From Cristatella mucedo (taxonomy: Eukaryota; Bryozoa; Phylactolaemata; Cristatellidae), in the NCBI GenBank assembly GCA_009760855.2, contig WPIO01000002.1, positions 7,870,001 through 7,934,000 on the forward strand: DNA of 64,000 bases. Reading direction: 5' to 3'. Shown here one piece after another: positions 1 to 13,494 of the stretch. The notes under the pieces were generated by a model. The model was not told where the DNA came from and searched no databases. It was given only the letters and a program-made list of their open reading frames with translations. Positions within the stretch are counted from its first letter, which is position 1. Each line of letters starts with the position of its first letter. Both the position numbers and the translations under genes were made by a program.

Positions 1-2860
1 AATGAGGAGGGGGTTCACCAGATTCTCTCGATATAAACTGCTAACTTGGCTGCACCTTGCTAGACGCAAAAGACTAATGCTAACTGATGCCTGATTGGAG
101 GTGGTTTAGACACTAAAGCAAAGCCTCTTCGAAATTGCTAGAGTGCCACACAGCAACATTACTTCCCACAAGTGAGACACTAAAAATCTAACAGAAAGAT
201 ATAACACTGCTGGCCGTGCTATGCCATGGTGACATGGGCTTTTTGGTTGCTAAGATTGCTCATCCATTACAAAAAGATCGCCCCTCAGCAAAAAGAACCG
301 GTCTTATAGCTTCGTAATACTCCAGTCAAATCATGGATATGAAACACATCTTATAATCAACCTCTCAACAGCATGCCAAGACTTTTCTATATAATGCTGC
401 CACGTCTTACCACGGCCTAGATCTCATAAGCTAGCCTAAAAGAGTTAGGTCTCTCAGCCAGTCTTGCAGGCTTGCACGAACCATGTCAAGCAAGCATGCC
501 TGTGGACGAGTTCTATAGCACATCAGATGAACAGGCAAGAATCTAACTCACTGTGTTCACATGGCCAATGAGAACAGCTGTTGGACTCCCAAGGATCTAA
601 GAGACCTAGCTGGCTTGTAGTCCTCAACTAAGCCAGCTAAGTAGGAGGTAGCCTCCATAATAAGTCGACCGGCACCAGTAGCACCATTGGTATCACTACC
701 ATTCTTTCATTTGACGACAGGCATCGAGATCATAATGATGTTTTTTATGCTATAAACTCCTACCACTTGCCGATCCAACCACCTCACTCAGCACGTCTTC
801 AAGCCTTTCCTAGTTCAGAGGCTTCAGGGCTTACAATGTGCTGTAGGAGATGAGAACAGTAACTGCCACATCTGCAGCTCTTCCGTGAGTGTGGAAACTC
901 TGAATCAAGAACCCAAGCACTGGCAGCCGAATCGGCAAAGCCGTACAAACTGCAAAAAACTCACGTTGGCCAGATTCTCTGTGGCTCAGAGGAAGCTGCA
1001 AATCCACATTACCACAAATCACATGATTGCTGTCAGCTGAGCAAAACTGATTGCCTCTAGTTACTTATCACTAAGCTCCAAATAAATAAGTGAGGCCGAC
1101 CACGAGGGATGACCAGTGCAAGCAACTACACAACCTAGTCGGTCAAAACGCCAGTCAAATACTTAAGTGTCCTGCCGTGTACGACTGGTCCTGGTGTGGT
1201 AGTCACCGGCAGCAGCCCCTTGGCCCAAGCTGGTTTGCCTCTGCACCATTGGTCAAGCTTGATAACTTATAGCCTGCAGCTACTGTAACTCGGCCTGACC
1301 ACAGAAATGAGCCATTTTTGGTGTGCCTAGTTCGGCTGCATGGCTTCATGTTGCCCCAGAGCTGAGCTATGCAAACGATAGGCAGCTTTGCCAATCGTGG
1401 CACCACGGCCCTTTCCCTCCAGACAAGGCACTGTAAAAAGACGAAAAAAGCATCCTTTATTTGGTTCGCAATCGCACTGGCTTTACATCCGGATGAGTCG
1501 ATCCGGAAGGCTCTTAATTAACCAGCCTCCGAATGTGCTTGACAGTGTGCAAGTACTTAATCATGGGCATATCACATAAAAGGATACTTAAAAACCGACC
1601 TACCGAGAGAAGACTGCACATAACAGGGGGTCACTACAGAGCCTGCATCATCAGCAGCAGTACGGCCTGGGTCATCATCGGCATTAAAGCCAGAAATTTA
1701 TCAGGGAAGGTTAATCTCAGCTTTGCTACCGGTGAATGCTGCTCGGCTTAAGGGAAGGGGGCAGCAGCCAGCCCCCCCCCCCATCAACAGCCCTCTTGGT
1801 GCTAGGTCGCTGGCCATGCTATGACAACCTTTCCACGATGAGGCTGCCTTTGGACACTGGTACTTCCAGGCTGCTTCCACAGCTGGGCCTCAACAGCAGC
1901 ACCAGCGTCAAGCGCTAGCGACGACGGTGTGTCGGCTGGTTGAGGCCTGCTGCAAGACACCATTGACCACATTGACACCAATGCTGCAAGACCACATTGA
2001 CACCAATATCTCTAGGTTTACCAGTAATTACCACCATAGCTGGCTCTAATACTGACACACAGGGCGGTGGCGCTGAGAACACGGCAGGTGCCCTCGGTGG
2101 TACAGCAGCATGCCTGAGAGCAGCATCCTCTCATCTGTCACTGCAATCAAGGCTCGACTGCAGCGGCGGCCATTCGGCCTTAGCCCTCTCACTTGCAAAC
2201 CATAGCAGGCATCTCCCCCTCCCGCCACGCAGCAGGCAAAAGTATAGAAAACACAGGTAGCACAGCATAACCGAAGGCTGCGAACAAGCAAGCACGGGTT
2301 GGCGAATGGCTGCAAGCATAGGCTGGCTGCATGCCCCCAGGTGGATGGCTGGCTGGGTCTGGCAGCCTGCCACAGCCTAGGCTATTGCCAGGCAGGCTGC
2401 CCCCATCCAATACATAGGGTGATTGCAAAAAACGACACAGCGGTGTGGGCTTGAATGTGCACTTACAGGTATGACTGCACTTTCAAATACGCACTAGTTC
2501 AGCATGGTTATGGACATGCCATGCACTACAATTCTCATCTCCCATCAGATCTCATTCAAATAGTTCTCTAACTGCTGAGGCTCAGTCTCCAGTATTTACA
2601 TTCTGTCTGACCTTGATATGCTTTTTATTCTTTGTTTCGTACTAATGAAGAGACGTTTTCCTAGAAGAAAAACTCAATTCCTGGTCTGTCAGACAATGCA
2701 GTTAATGATTTTTGTTACTATCCCCCCTCAGCTTAACAGATCTTTCATCACTTTAGCTCATCATCAAGCCCGCGGTAGGTCAAGGCTGGGGGCATGCACA
2801 GTCCACGGCCAGGACATGCACAAAATGAAACATCTTGAAAATTCTACTGAACTGCTGAAG
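1..2860. other. No supportable gene; unrecognised sequence
   Basis: Only short open frames (about 60-105 codons) occur, on both strands, with no recognisable motif. The longest is 2618-2932 (+), 104 codons, whose 3' part overlaps a LINE-like region in another frame. There is an 11-base C run at 1772-1782 and a short direct repeat (ACCACATTGACACCAAT at about 1966 and 1992). I see no tRNA-like, LINE or SINE sequence here, but old repeats could be missed by eye. Confidence 0.5.
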
Positions 2861-2865
2861 AAGAG

Positions 2866-3130
2866 CAGCCTGTGTGGCCACCCCTTGCAATGCGATCCTC
2901 TAGAGGAGACAATCCCTGGCATGTCCAACTAGTTTTCGTGCATAATGGAGAAACAATTATACAAAATTCTCTTCCACAAACCATGACTGCAGTAAAAGCC
3001 ATAAGTTGCCTCAAATGCTGCTAAAGAACAGGAATTTATCGTGCTTTTGACTATTTGCAAGCAAACCTAATTAAAGAAATTCACCGCTTGCCTCGAATAT
3101 TAGTTTGCACAACGAATTATATGCCATGGC
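2866..3130 (+). mobile_element. Decayed LINE reverse-transcriptase C-terminal remnant
   Basis: Read from 2866, the + strand gives a degenerate version of the C-terminal tail of CR1/L2-type LINE polyproteins. An NSLPQTMTAVKAIS segment corresponds to the usual WNSLP...K.ISSFK block, and RAFDYLQ follows after an in-frame stop, where intact elements have LKTYLFR.A. The classic tryptophan before NSLP is lost. It does not look like LINE-1 or LINE-2 of this window at the DNA level, so it may be a third family. No 3' terminal repeat is visible. This is a dead fragment. Confidence 0.4.
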
Positions 3131-3917
3131 ATCAGCTTGACAGAATGTACAGGCCCATTCTCAGATGGCCGGTTTGGTTTATGCTGAGTATATGTATCCA
3201 TTAAATTTATTCTTAGAAAAGCCAAAAGAACAGTGAGCGTACTTTAGGTGTTAGTATGCATGCATGCCTGTAAGCACATACACCAATAACTCCACAAAGC
3301 CATGAGGAATAATGACGTACCAGAGACTTGTCTACTACAGTCGTGCACTAGAAATCCACTCGAGGCTTGAGTAAAGGCTTGTTAGTCGATAGCCTTCATA
3401 TAACACAGCAAAGAAATAGTGAGAAGCAAAGCGCAGCTAAGTCTAGAAGACTTTAGGCAGGAAAGCCGGTGTCGAACAACTATATTACTGGTGGACAAGA
3501 ACTTTTTGGAAATTCGTTCTGTGGTCTAGAACCGGAAGCATATGGCAGCACCGGCAATCTCCTGAGCAATAAATGGACTGCAATAAATGAACAGCCAATT
3601 TATTGCAGGTGAGCAGCCGGCTGAGGGCAGACAGGAGAAGGACCACCGAGTTTCAGCAGCTCAGACAGGCAGCCATGTGCCAAGTAGTGGCCAGTCGAGC
3701 AGGTCAGTCTGGGTCAGAGAATTCTAGTGTGCCCCCCCCCACCGGCAGGAGGCACAATGCTCGTGTTTCATCGTAGATCTACTCAGCCAGGCGACTTTCA
3801 GTGAAAAAGCTATCAGGTGGAGAGGGAATGTGAATAACAGACGACATACCAGTCCCACGGCTCAGTTGGCAGCTGGGTTTGATGGAGGGCGGCTGAAATG
3901 CATGGCGTAAATGCCAA
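3131..3917. other. No gene seen
   Basis: Nothing recognisable apart from a 9-base C run at 3732-3740. The short open frames are not supported. Confidence 0.5.
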
Positions 3918-4085
3918 GATGAAATGTAAGTACAATTCATTTGTATAGCGCCCTAAGAGAACATACTCTCTATTCAGGTGCTTCACATATGCCACACGCG
4001 GCTCGAGCCCATGACTTCGGCCAAATTATACATTTAATTTGACTTCGGTCGGAGCAAACACCTAACCACTAGGCCAAACCAGCAT
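3918..4085 (-). mobile_element. SINE-1 (tRNA-headed SINE), minus orientation
   Basis: On the minus strand the element starts with a tRNA-like head. A pol III A-box-like stretch (TGGCCTAGTGGTTAG) is followed by a B-box-like GGCTCGAGCC. The 3' tail then reads about TGAAGCACCTGAATAGAGAG...GGGCGCTATACAAATGAATT. The same head and tail occur at 20466, 21793 and 42862. The tail resembles the 3' end of LINE-1 in this window. About 20 AT-rich bases are inserted between the boxes relative to the other copies. Confidence 0.8.
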
Positions 4086-5775
<1,690 letters not shown>

Positions 5776-5780
5776 AAGCC

Positions 5781-6653
5781 TCACTTGTGGCAGTAATAAG
5801 CCAAAGGCCGAAGAAGTTGGACAGGACAGGGCCGAATCGGCTGGATCCCACAGGAACCAGCATCAAAAGCCAATATTCCAGATTGTACAGAGACAGTTCG
5901 GGTAGCGATCGTCCATCTGCCTGGCCCAGTGCCACAGAACTGAGTCACATACTCATTTATGTAAGGAACTGGACACTGAAAGGTACAGTGGTGACTCAAG
6001 GGGTGGCTGTACAGCAAGCTGCAGAGCACAAAGGGGTGGCACTTCATCAAGCAGAAGCATGATTTGCCAGAACAAACAAGACTCAACACAAGCACAGCCA
6101 GAGGCAGACATGGAGACATAGAGAGACAGAGACAGACCTGCCCACACTGACATGGTGATGTATGGCTACAATCCCGACCCTGCCCAGTAGGATGGAGCAG
6201 TGCTGTGGCATAAAAATATTCGGTAAACAAAGCTGCAGGACAGAGACGATTGTGGGAGAAGCTGATGAGTGGTGGCATAATGAACTCACTGGGCATCAGG
6301 GTCGTACAATAAGCAGTCTGCTTTGCCGGGCTGGGGAAGAAGAAGCTGTGTGTTGCCACATCCCTGTGTTGCCGCACCCCACGACCTATGGACCATGATA
6401 TTAGGAGAGCCGGTCTTGGGCTCTTCTGTGAGCCATCACTAGCGTCAAAACTGAAGCAAGTGAAAAACCACGTGGCCGGTCCCAACTTGACAGAAGCTGC
6501 TGGGAGACGTAAATGCAACAAGAAAGACGTGCAGCATCCACTGGAAGGCCAATTAGGCAAACTACACAGGCTTCTGTATGCAGGGGTGTGGCCGAGGCTA
6601 CGAATCAAGTTCGTGGGAAGTAGGCAACAGGCACCGGCAGGCCGCAACGGCAT
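5781..6653 (-). CDS. Uncharacterised 290-codon open frame, coding status uncertain
   Basis: This is the longest open frame in the window that does not consist of low-complexity sequence. It begins at an ATG in poor initiation context and stops just beside the CT array. I recognise no domain. The predicted protein is rich in Cys, Pro, Ser and Leu and has a hydrophobic stretch near the middle ([17 protein letters not shown]). That could be a membrane segment, but it could equally be a by-product of reading pyrimidine-rich DNA. At roughly 50% GC an open run this long is unusual by chance, which is the only real argument for it. The other strand also has two overlapping frames of 78 and 89 codons. 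No splice-site or promoter evidence ties it to a transcript. Confidence 0.2.
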   Translation of the reverse strand: MPLRPAGACCLLPTNLIRSLGHTPAYRSLCSLPNWPSSGCCTSFLLHLRLPAASVKLGPATWFFTCFSFDASDGSQKSPRPALLISWSIGRGVRQHRDVATHSFFFPSPAKQTAYCTTLMPSEFIMPPLISFSHNRLCPAALFTEYFYATALLHPTGQGRDCSHTSPCQCGQVCLCLSMSPCLPLAVLVLSLVCSGKSCFCLMKCHPFVLCSLLYSHPLSHHCTFQCPVPYINEYVTQFCGTGPGRWTIATRTVSVQSGILAFDAGSCGIQPIRPCPVQLLRPLAYYCHK

Positions 6654-6717
6654 CTAAGAAGGCTCGTGCGAGAGCACTGTAACCACTAGTAAGTGCCGAC
6701 GAAGTGAGCGATGTTAG

Positions 6718-6848
6718 AACTCTCTCCCTCTCTCTCCTTCCCTCTCTCTCTCCTTCCCTCTCTCTCTCTCCTTCCTTGTCTCTCCTTCCCTCTCTTATCC
6801 TTCCCTCTCTCTCCTCTGTCTTTCCTCTCCCTCACTCTCTCTCTCTCC

Positions 6849-6933
<85 letters not shown>
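6718..6933 (+). repeat. CT-rich array with internal poly-C
   Basis: Imperfect CTCTCC/CTTCC units run from about 6718 to 6846, then 13 Cs (6847-6859), then a pure CT run to about 6933. The Ser/Leu and Arg/Glu frames across it are artefacts of the repeat. Confidence 0.97.
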
Positions 6934-6935
<2 letters not shown>

Positions 6936-7663
6936 GCCATCTGCCCCTTTGATTAGGCCTACCCGATGCCCTGCCGCGAAAATTTCACTGCTGCACTGGC
7001 TTAATGAGCGGCTGGAATTGTTTACAGCTGACCCCGGGCGCTGAGCCACGAATACACGTCGCCTCAGCGCCAGCTACAGCAGCCGGTCGTCGGCCAGCCC
7101 AGTCCATGATGGCTAGATCGGTCGCCGGACGTCGGAGCCGTAGCTGCAGCCGAGAGACCGGAGAGTCGCGGACTGAGCGAGCGAGACGCCGCGGACTGAG
7201 CCTGCTCACCATCGGTGGCGCCCACTCGCTGCTAGTCACACCCTGCTCCCAGCAGACCCAACTCCCTTCGCCGGCGTGAGCACCGGGCAGTCGGCGGCAC
7301 GGCAAAGAGCTCGCGAGACGCACCCCGCGAGATGCAACGCCTCGCGCGCGGTGAAAGCACGGCCGCACTCGGGGACAGGACGGCCAGGGCGCGGGCTGGC
7401 TCGGACGAGGCCAGTCGCAGAAGTTAGACGCAAGAAGGCCGGTCTCGCGACGCCGGTCGCTCGCTCGCCCGCCCGCCAGTAAGCGCCCGCGCGAGCGCTA
7501 TCTGAAGTCCGTCGTTCGCGACACGACGCCGGCGGAGAAACCGCCTTGCCCCTCTCCAACGAACGCCGGCGCTCGACGGCGCCCGAGCAAGCAGAGAGCG
7601 CGCGGGGGTGGGGGTGCAAGCGCAGAGCAACGGGCCGCGGGCGCCGGGCGGACACAATGAGTA

Positions 7664-7671
7664 CTTAAAAG
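7664..7671 (+). promoter_or_regulatory. Possible TATA-like core element (TTAAAAGG)
   Basis: Within the CpG-rich block, GTACTTAAAAGGCTAGC resembles a weak TATA box. GC-rich sequence follows about 30 bases downstream, where a start site would fall. It is a short motif without independent support. Confidence 0.2.
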
Positions 7672-9056
7672 GCTAGCCAGCAGCCAGCGGGCGAACGGAC
7701 ACGGACCAGACGGACCGCCGCTTCGCCGCGCTGCGTCGGGTAAGCCGACGCTCACAGGGCGCTAACGAATGCCGCCTGCCGTTTTCGCAATGGCGCCACG
7801 ACGCGGCGCGACGCGCCACAGAAGAGGCGCCGAGGCGAAGAATGGCGTCGGCGGTGCTCCATCCCCGAGCACACCGGCGGCTGCCGCTGCCGGCACGGAC
7901 GCCCGCCCGCCGCGCGCTCACTCTTGTCATTACCTGAGCTGTTACGGGTCGCACTCTCGACAGCATCACTCGCGCGTTACGCTTCGCTAATAAAGATGGT
8001 ATAGCTCGAACTCCGGGTCCAATCTTGGCGGGCCAGCGCGGAGAACGCCGCCACCGCACGCCGGAGGCCGCAGTCACGGCTAACGAGGTGACACTGGGTA
8101 ACGGCGTCGGGAACGAGGCTGGCAGGGGGAGGGCGGTCGCGGCGGTCGGCTGCGGCGGCTGCGGTTCCGACGTGCCCGACTAGGGTTCTTACGGCTTGTA
8201 AGCGCAGATCTGCGGTCTCACCTATACCCACCCGGCTCTCATATATTTTCAATGCGATCGTGAGCGATTGAAATAAAGAGCGGATCTCTAAGCTAAAGTT
8301 TAGCAACGCGGCCGGTTTTGGGGCAGTTGGCAGGCCGAACCCGACGAGCGCCGTCGCTGGCGCCATTGTGGCAATATTGATTGTCTCATTCACCGCGTGA
8401 AAAAACGGCAGTTTACATTCGGACACCTATTGTGGTCAGGCGCCCCGCGGTGAAAAGATTTGCCCTCGCATTACGAAGCGACTCCTGAACTTGCGTGGAG
8501 AGACGATACGCAGGTGGCCAGTCTAGCGGCAGGCGCTCCCTGGGATGCCCGCCGCTCTTCGCTCGCGCGCTGGGCCGCTCGTCCGAGGCTCGGCTTCTCC
8601 CTCGGCGTCCCTCCGTCCGCGTGCTCGAACTGCGCCGGCGCGAGTGCGACGACGAGAGATCAACGACGGTCGACACGTTCCATCGGATGTCACACCCCCC
8701 CCCCTCTCCAGCGAGTCCGCCGCTGGGACGGCTGGAAGAAAGAGAAGCGACGGACGAGCAGCGGAGGAGCCAGCCAGAGAGGGGGAATTTGCCCCACACC
8801 CCCCCCCCCGCCCGCCCGCCCGCCCCCTGACTAAAGCGGGAGAGCGATTTGGGCCGACCCATTTCCTACGACAAAATTACGTCTTAATTACGTCTCCATT
8901 CGACTAGCAACCGCCGAGTTCGAGTCGAATAAACACTGCGATTTACACTATATAAGTTTTCCGTAATCGCCGGCCCAGCCCGACCTGCATACAAGTTTTT
9001 CGCGTCTTTCCCGCCACGTAAAAATTCTGCAGGTCTCCCCCTCCCCACCACCCAAG

Positions 9057-9521
9057 ATGAGAATCCTATTCTTCCGCCTCCGCGGACGGGAGCGAGGCTC
9101 CGAGAGGTCGAGAAGGGGAGAAGACGTAGCAACATACGATGCGGCGGCGGCTATGGAAAGCGACTCTGATGCGACGGCTGCTCGGCGGCGGCGCCGGACA
9201 GCAGCCCCGATGGGAAGACGCGCGCATGGCGACGGCTGGCCGGAGGACATTGAAACGGCCGGGCAGGCAACGTCATCCACTCGGAACCAGACAACGCGGG
9301 ACGACGCGTCGACGGTGCACTACCGTGCGACGTCGGGTACTTACAAGCGGCGATTGGCCGTCCGGACGGTCAGACGGACGCTCTGCACGCCGACCGCCCA
9401 ATCTGCTGCCGTAAAGCGGTTCGAGCCTGGGATCCCAGCTCTCGTTGAGTACGGCGGACTTGGCCGCGCTCGCGCACGAGCGCCCGCTCGCTCGGCCGGA
9501 CTTTCGCGGTTCGCTACCTGA
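9057..9521 (+). CDS. Possible first coding exon in CpG-rich DNA
   Basis: A 154-codon open frame at the downstream edge of the CpG-rich block. An internal ATG at 9153 (GGCGGCTATGG) has good initiation context, with G at -3 and G at +4. It would start a protein with MESDSDATAARRRRR followed by an Arg- and Thr-rich, probably disordered sequence. No domain is recognised. Possible donor sites inside the frame (for example GCC|GTAAAG near 9409) mean the coding part could end early. GC-rich DNA yields long frames by chance, so this stays a weak candidate. Confidence 0.2.
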   Translation: MRILFFRLRGRERGSERSRRGEDVATYDAAAAMESDSDATAARRRRRTAAPMGRRAHGDGWPEDIETAGQATSSTRNQTTRDDASTVHYRATSGTYKRRLAVRTVRRTLCTPTAQSAAVKRFEPGIPALVEYGGLGRARARAPARSAGLSRFAT

Positions 9522-9535
9522 CGTCGTACGGCATA

Positions 9536-10029
9536 CGGGAATTCCGCAGGCCCGCTGAAGGATGGTAGCTAGGCTTAAAAGTTATGTAGCCATGTAAATT
9601 AAAATTAAAAAAAATTAAAAAAAAGTTTAAAGTTTAAAAAAAAGTTTAAAGAAGTTTAAATAAATAAATTTATAATAAATAAAAGTTTAAAGCTTAAAAA
9701 GTTACGTATAGCTATTTTGTATTGCGTCCTGAGAATACCAAAGCTCTTGCCGGGCTCTTTACAACTCGCTCCGCTGGCGATGCAACGACAACAACGACTT
9801 AACGGGGAAAGCAAGGCGCAATGCCTAGACGAGCGCGAAAAAACACGCACTTTGGAGCCGCTGGTGTGAAGGCCCCCTGATCAATAACACTCGCCGAATT
9901 GTGCACAGGTCGGCGTGCAAGGCACGAGGCAACAAAAGAAAAGTTCACCGGGGCACCGCGAAAGCTGAGCGGAATAGACTAATAAATGGCGCCTTTAGCT
10001 GAAACTTAAATGCTGAAAAGTCAAATGTA
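9536..10029. other. AT-rich stretch with AAGTTTAAA repeats, no gene
   Basis: Between about 9590 and 9715 the sequence is a low-complexity series of AAATTAAAA and AAGTTTAAA units. Nothing else is recognisable. Confidence 0.6.
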
Positions 10030-10450
10030 GGTGGTGACCGGAGTCGGAAGTGAGCTCTCACCTATCGGTGCGAACGAACTGAAGGCCCGACCGCCAAAAA
10101 AGATCGATTTAATAAGAGAAATGTTGAGACTACTTGAAGTATGGGAGCTGGTGGCGAGAGCGGTGCGTCGGATGAGCAAGGAGGTCGAATGCTGGTGCAG
10201 GAGAGTGAAGCGACCTGGCCTATAGGCGAAAGACAGTACGTTGAAACGTATTCAATACTTAATAAAGAGGCATTGAAGCTTAGACCGGCGCGGTTTGGCG
10301 CAGTAGCTACTCCTACAACGACGGAGCGACCGGTGAGCTGCTGAGTTTTACACCAGTTGCGGACGGTTAAGAGCGCAGACTGAGAGTCCTGAGTGATGGG
10401 AAATTGTAACAATCTAGATGCCATGTCACAAACGCTTGAACCAGTTGATC
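10030..10450 (-). mobile_element. Diverged LINE-1 fragment
   Basis: On the given strand, GAGTTTTACACCAGTTGC and, further on, ATGTCACAAACGC match the antisense of LINE-1 (GAGTTTTGCACCAGCTGC and ATGTCACGAATGC at 52866 and 52945) in the same order and spacing. The upstream part (CGAACTGAAGGCCCGACCGCC) corresponds to the LINE-1 segment at about 52595-52620. It is an old minus-strand copy of the RT C-terminal region without a clear 3' end. Confidence 0.5.
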
Positions 10451-11511
10451 AGTCGTACTCTTTTATAAACGGGCCCTGATTTTGAACCGCGCCTCTCAGC
10501 CTCAGCCTCTCAGTAGGCCAACTTGTCAAAGTAGGTCATGCGCCCATCCACTGACTAGTCGTTGCGGAGCAGCACGCCCACATCGCGATTAGACGTCGTG
10601 GGAGGAATTCTGGATTAATCAATCTTGAGGGCGACACTGAGCTAGCCCATAACTACCAAGTTGGTTGTGAGTTATCGCCAAATGTTGCGAACGAGCTGTA
10701 GCCGTTCCTGCACCAAAGTCCTTTGTCGCAAGCACTGCTAGTATAACAGGTGCTAGTCCTTTCCAATGAATGACAAATACTTGCAGAGCTGGCGTCTTTA
10801 AGTCAGGCTAACGAGTCTTAGTTGTTGCACCGCTACACGCACGTATGCCGACGGTAGCAGAACGCAGCAGCAGCAGCAGCTATCTTGAGCGTCAATGCTT
10901 TAATGTAGCGAGTCCACGTTCATTAACGCAGAGCAGTCTGTTCTTCGCCAACGATGCAGCTCGCTTCCGCCCTTGTCCATAGCTGCCAGCACCCGTGTAT
11001 AATAAACTAGAGTGAGGAAGCGCGGTCCATTAAAAGGCGCTGCGTAGGTGGGGTCTGCCCAGCTGCATGCAAGCTCTGCCGCGAGCGCAGCGAACCAGCT
11101 ATTCCCTTACTTCCGTTTCGACGGCTGCCGTTTGCCTTTTAAGCCAGCTCCTAGCGGCCTTTATTTAGATCAAAGGAAGAGTACTCGTTAGCATTCAGGT
11201 GGAAGCCGAGGCCTCGTTTCTGTTCGGCGTAAAATTCCGATCAAACTCCTGCATTCAAGAGCAAATCTGGCGGCCATGTCGAGGACGTGGAATAGAGCGC
11301 CCGTGACTTCCGCGGTTCGCTCTCGCAGCACCGACGCCGGCCGTGCTTCCTGAAACAATGCAGACTGGCACCAGTCTGCCCTAGATTATACTTTTCTTTA
11401 CGGCGGAGTTTAATCCGTGAGTCGTGCGTCACTTGAAGTCACTGGGAGCCGCGAAAGCGTTTTGTCACGTCTGCGATGAATATGACGACGAGACGGCTCG
11501 GTTGAGGGCTA
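10451..11511. other. No gene seen
   Basis: Six tandem CAG units near 10863-10880; otherwise nothing recognisable. Confidence 0.5.
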
Positions 11512-11877
11512 ATGCTTGACGGCGACGAACGTTGCGAACTCTTGCTCGTGGCAGCTATTGAGTGGCTCCGTAAGTGTGAGCTCGCGCTTTTTGTATTGCG
11601 CTATCGGTTGAATAACGTGTATCGACTGAAAGTCGGACATTGTCAGTCTCGCGTATCGCCGTGCATCGACTGCTATTTATTAAGCGACACTCGCACGGAA
11701 GGAGTGCCTAAGGGGCACCGCCCTGCCCCCTCGTCCTGGAAACCGGCGGATCCTGCCGATGGGGCGTCTTTCGTTCACAATTCGCCGCGTAAGTCTGCTG
11801 CGGGTGTGGGCGTGTCGTCGCCGATACGCGGTTCCGCCCCCAGCCGCGTAAGTCTGCTGCGGGCGCCGTATTCGTAG
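11512..11877 (+). CDS. Open frame with splice-donor-like sites, weak exon candidate
   Basis: A 121-codon frame starting MLDGDERCELLLVAAIEWL. Within it, GGCTCC|GTAAGTGTG near 11569 is a near-consensus splice donor. A short first coding exon ending there is therefore as likely as the full frame. Further down, the frame crosses a 21-base exact direct repeat (11784-11804 and 11843-11863) that itself carries GTAAGT. No domain is recognised. Confidence 0.15.
   Translation: MLDGDERCELLLVAAIEWLRKCELALFVLRYRLNNVYRLKVGHCQSRVSPCIDCYLLSDTRTEGVPKGHRPAPSSWKPADPADGASFVHNSPRKSAAGVGVSSPIRGSAPSRVSLLRAPYS
11784..11863 (+). repeat. Exact 21-bp direct repeat carrying a donor-like GTAAGT
   Basis: The 21 bases at 11784-11804 recur without change at 11843-11863, with a 59-base offset. 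The core is CCGCGTAAGTCTGCTGCGGG. Each copy contains a splice-donor-like GTAAGT. Confidence 0.85.
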
Positions 11878-12010
11878 CAGGCTGTTCACTATCGCCAGCG
11901 CACGTTTGTATTTACGCTAAATAAGCACGTCTTTAATTATCTTTTCCATTTACAGTCTGTTTCCAATACCTAAATACTAAGCCCTAAGCCCTTAGGCCTA
12001 AACTCTAAAC

Positions 12011-12430
12011 CCGAAAACCCCATTTATTAGCAGGCGGATCGCCGCCGCCCGCCCACTCCCTGCGGACGTGGTTGGGAGCGGACGCACGCTCTGACAACTT
12101 ACTGCGCGACTGGCTCGTCTCGCTCGTGCAGAGCGCAGGCGGGGCGAGCTAGCGCTTGCGTGCAAACTCGCGCGTCTCCGCCGGCGGCGGCGACGCGCGG
12201 CGCTCGCCACGCCACCGCTCGGAGGGCCGGGCCGAACATTTCCCCAGCCGCGAAGAGTCGCTCGGCGCTACGCGGCGGTGCCACGCCCTCCCCCTACCTG
12301 CCTACCTGGCGAGATAATCTTTTCCGCGTGCAGTTCCGCCTGCCAGTGCAAGAGCGGAGAGCACCGAGTTCGTCGGCGACGGGCGGCTCGGCGTATCCCG
12401 AGGGTCCGCGGACTCTCAGAGAATAGCGAG
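12011..12430. promoter_or_regulatory. Second, smaller CpG-rich block
   Basis: A GC-rich segment of about 400 bases with many CG dinucleotides and overlapping frames on both strands, none recognisable. Just upstream (11970-12010) is a degenerate CCCTAA-like stretch. Confidence 0.4.
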
Positions 12431-13494
12431 TGCTGACGCGAACGGCTAAATGCTATCAGGATCATTCGAGGTTCGACCACGAAAGAGTAGCCCGCCTCCG
12501 ACCACAGGGCGACAGGATGAACGAGCCTGAGGATTGAGTTTCCCAAGCTTTACGGCTAGCCCTCGTGTTCGCAACAGATGCTGGATGTGTGGTGCTTAAG
12601 TGCTGCGTCTGCGAACTTATGGGCACTTGGTCGCAGCGCGTTTGCCGATACTACTTGATTAAATGGTTAGTGGTAACTTTTGCAATTTGAACGAGCACGA
12701 GCTTTTTTGGTGTTAGTTGGTCAAACAACTGCTCAACAATGTCCAGAAAACGGCAATATTCGCGGCTTATTCGCGTGAAAAATCGGGTTCACTACTCGTG
12801 TTCTGTGAGGCGAGCTACTTTTTCTCGGCCCACTACGTAATTTCAGAACGCGCTATTTATTGAGCAATCAGAATTTTTTTGGACACGGTCGCCCACCTCG
12901 CAGCCAAAATAAATAATTCCGTCTGACCGCGGAGCCTCGGCGGCTCCGTCATATCCGTCGCGCGTCGCGCATCCGGCGGCGACCGACTGTCGGAAACAAG
13001 ATCTACCTCGGTGCTAGCGGCGACACGGGCTCGCATGGCCATCGGGCTCACCGGCCCAAAAACTGTCATGGACGCATAGCCCAGCAAAAGTCGCTCAGGC
13101 TTTCGACGCGCTCTAGGAAACTCACCCGCTCCATACCGACGAAGTCTTTTTGGGTTTGTGGAGTTGCAAGCAGGCGGAGCTACATTCCATTACTTGCACA
13201 CCCTGCTGGCTGTCACCACTGGCGGAAAAGTTTGAAAACCGTTACCTATGCTGCTAGAGCTACCGGTGCAATACTTGCAAAATGGGCGGTGCCAAGGCAA
13301 GATGCCATGCTCACGTCTTCAAGTAAGTCCAGCGCGGCCTGCGACGATTTCTCAGCGAAAGAGCTACTTGCATGCTTCCGGCCCCCCTCGGGCACTGCCG
13401 TGGTACTCCCATGTTCGCATTGCACTCGGGCGCCCTAAAAATGTAGCTCCAGCAGTTGGCGGCGGTCGACCGCCCCATATCGAACTCGATTTCT
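12431..13494. other. No gene supported
   Basis: A minus-strand frame at 12857-13087 has GC-ending codons, but no domain and no clear splice sites. On the minus strand near 13130, ATGGAGCGG is followed by GTGAGT, a donor-like site, without further support. Confidence 0.4.

Larger units (their letters stand above)
6985..9535. promoter_or_regulatory. CpG-rich island, about 2.5 kb
   Basis: Base composition shifts sharply to GC-rich with frequent CG dinucleotides, against AT-richer flanks. CpG-rich blocks in animal genomes often mark promoters and first exons. Many open frames overlap on both strands because stop codons are rare in such DNA, so frame length is not informative here. Long C runs lie at 8695-8704 and 8799-8809. 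I recognise no protein domain in any frame. Confidence 0.5.

Noticed and set aside
11970-12010. CCCTAA-like interstitial telomere repeat
   Set aside because: Only a few degenerate units; no run of exact repeats.
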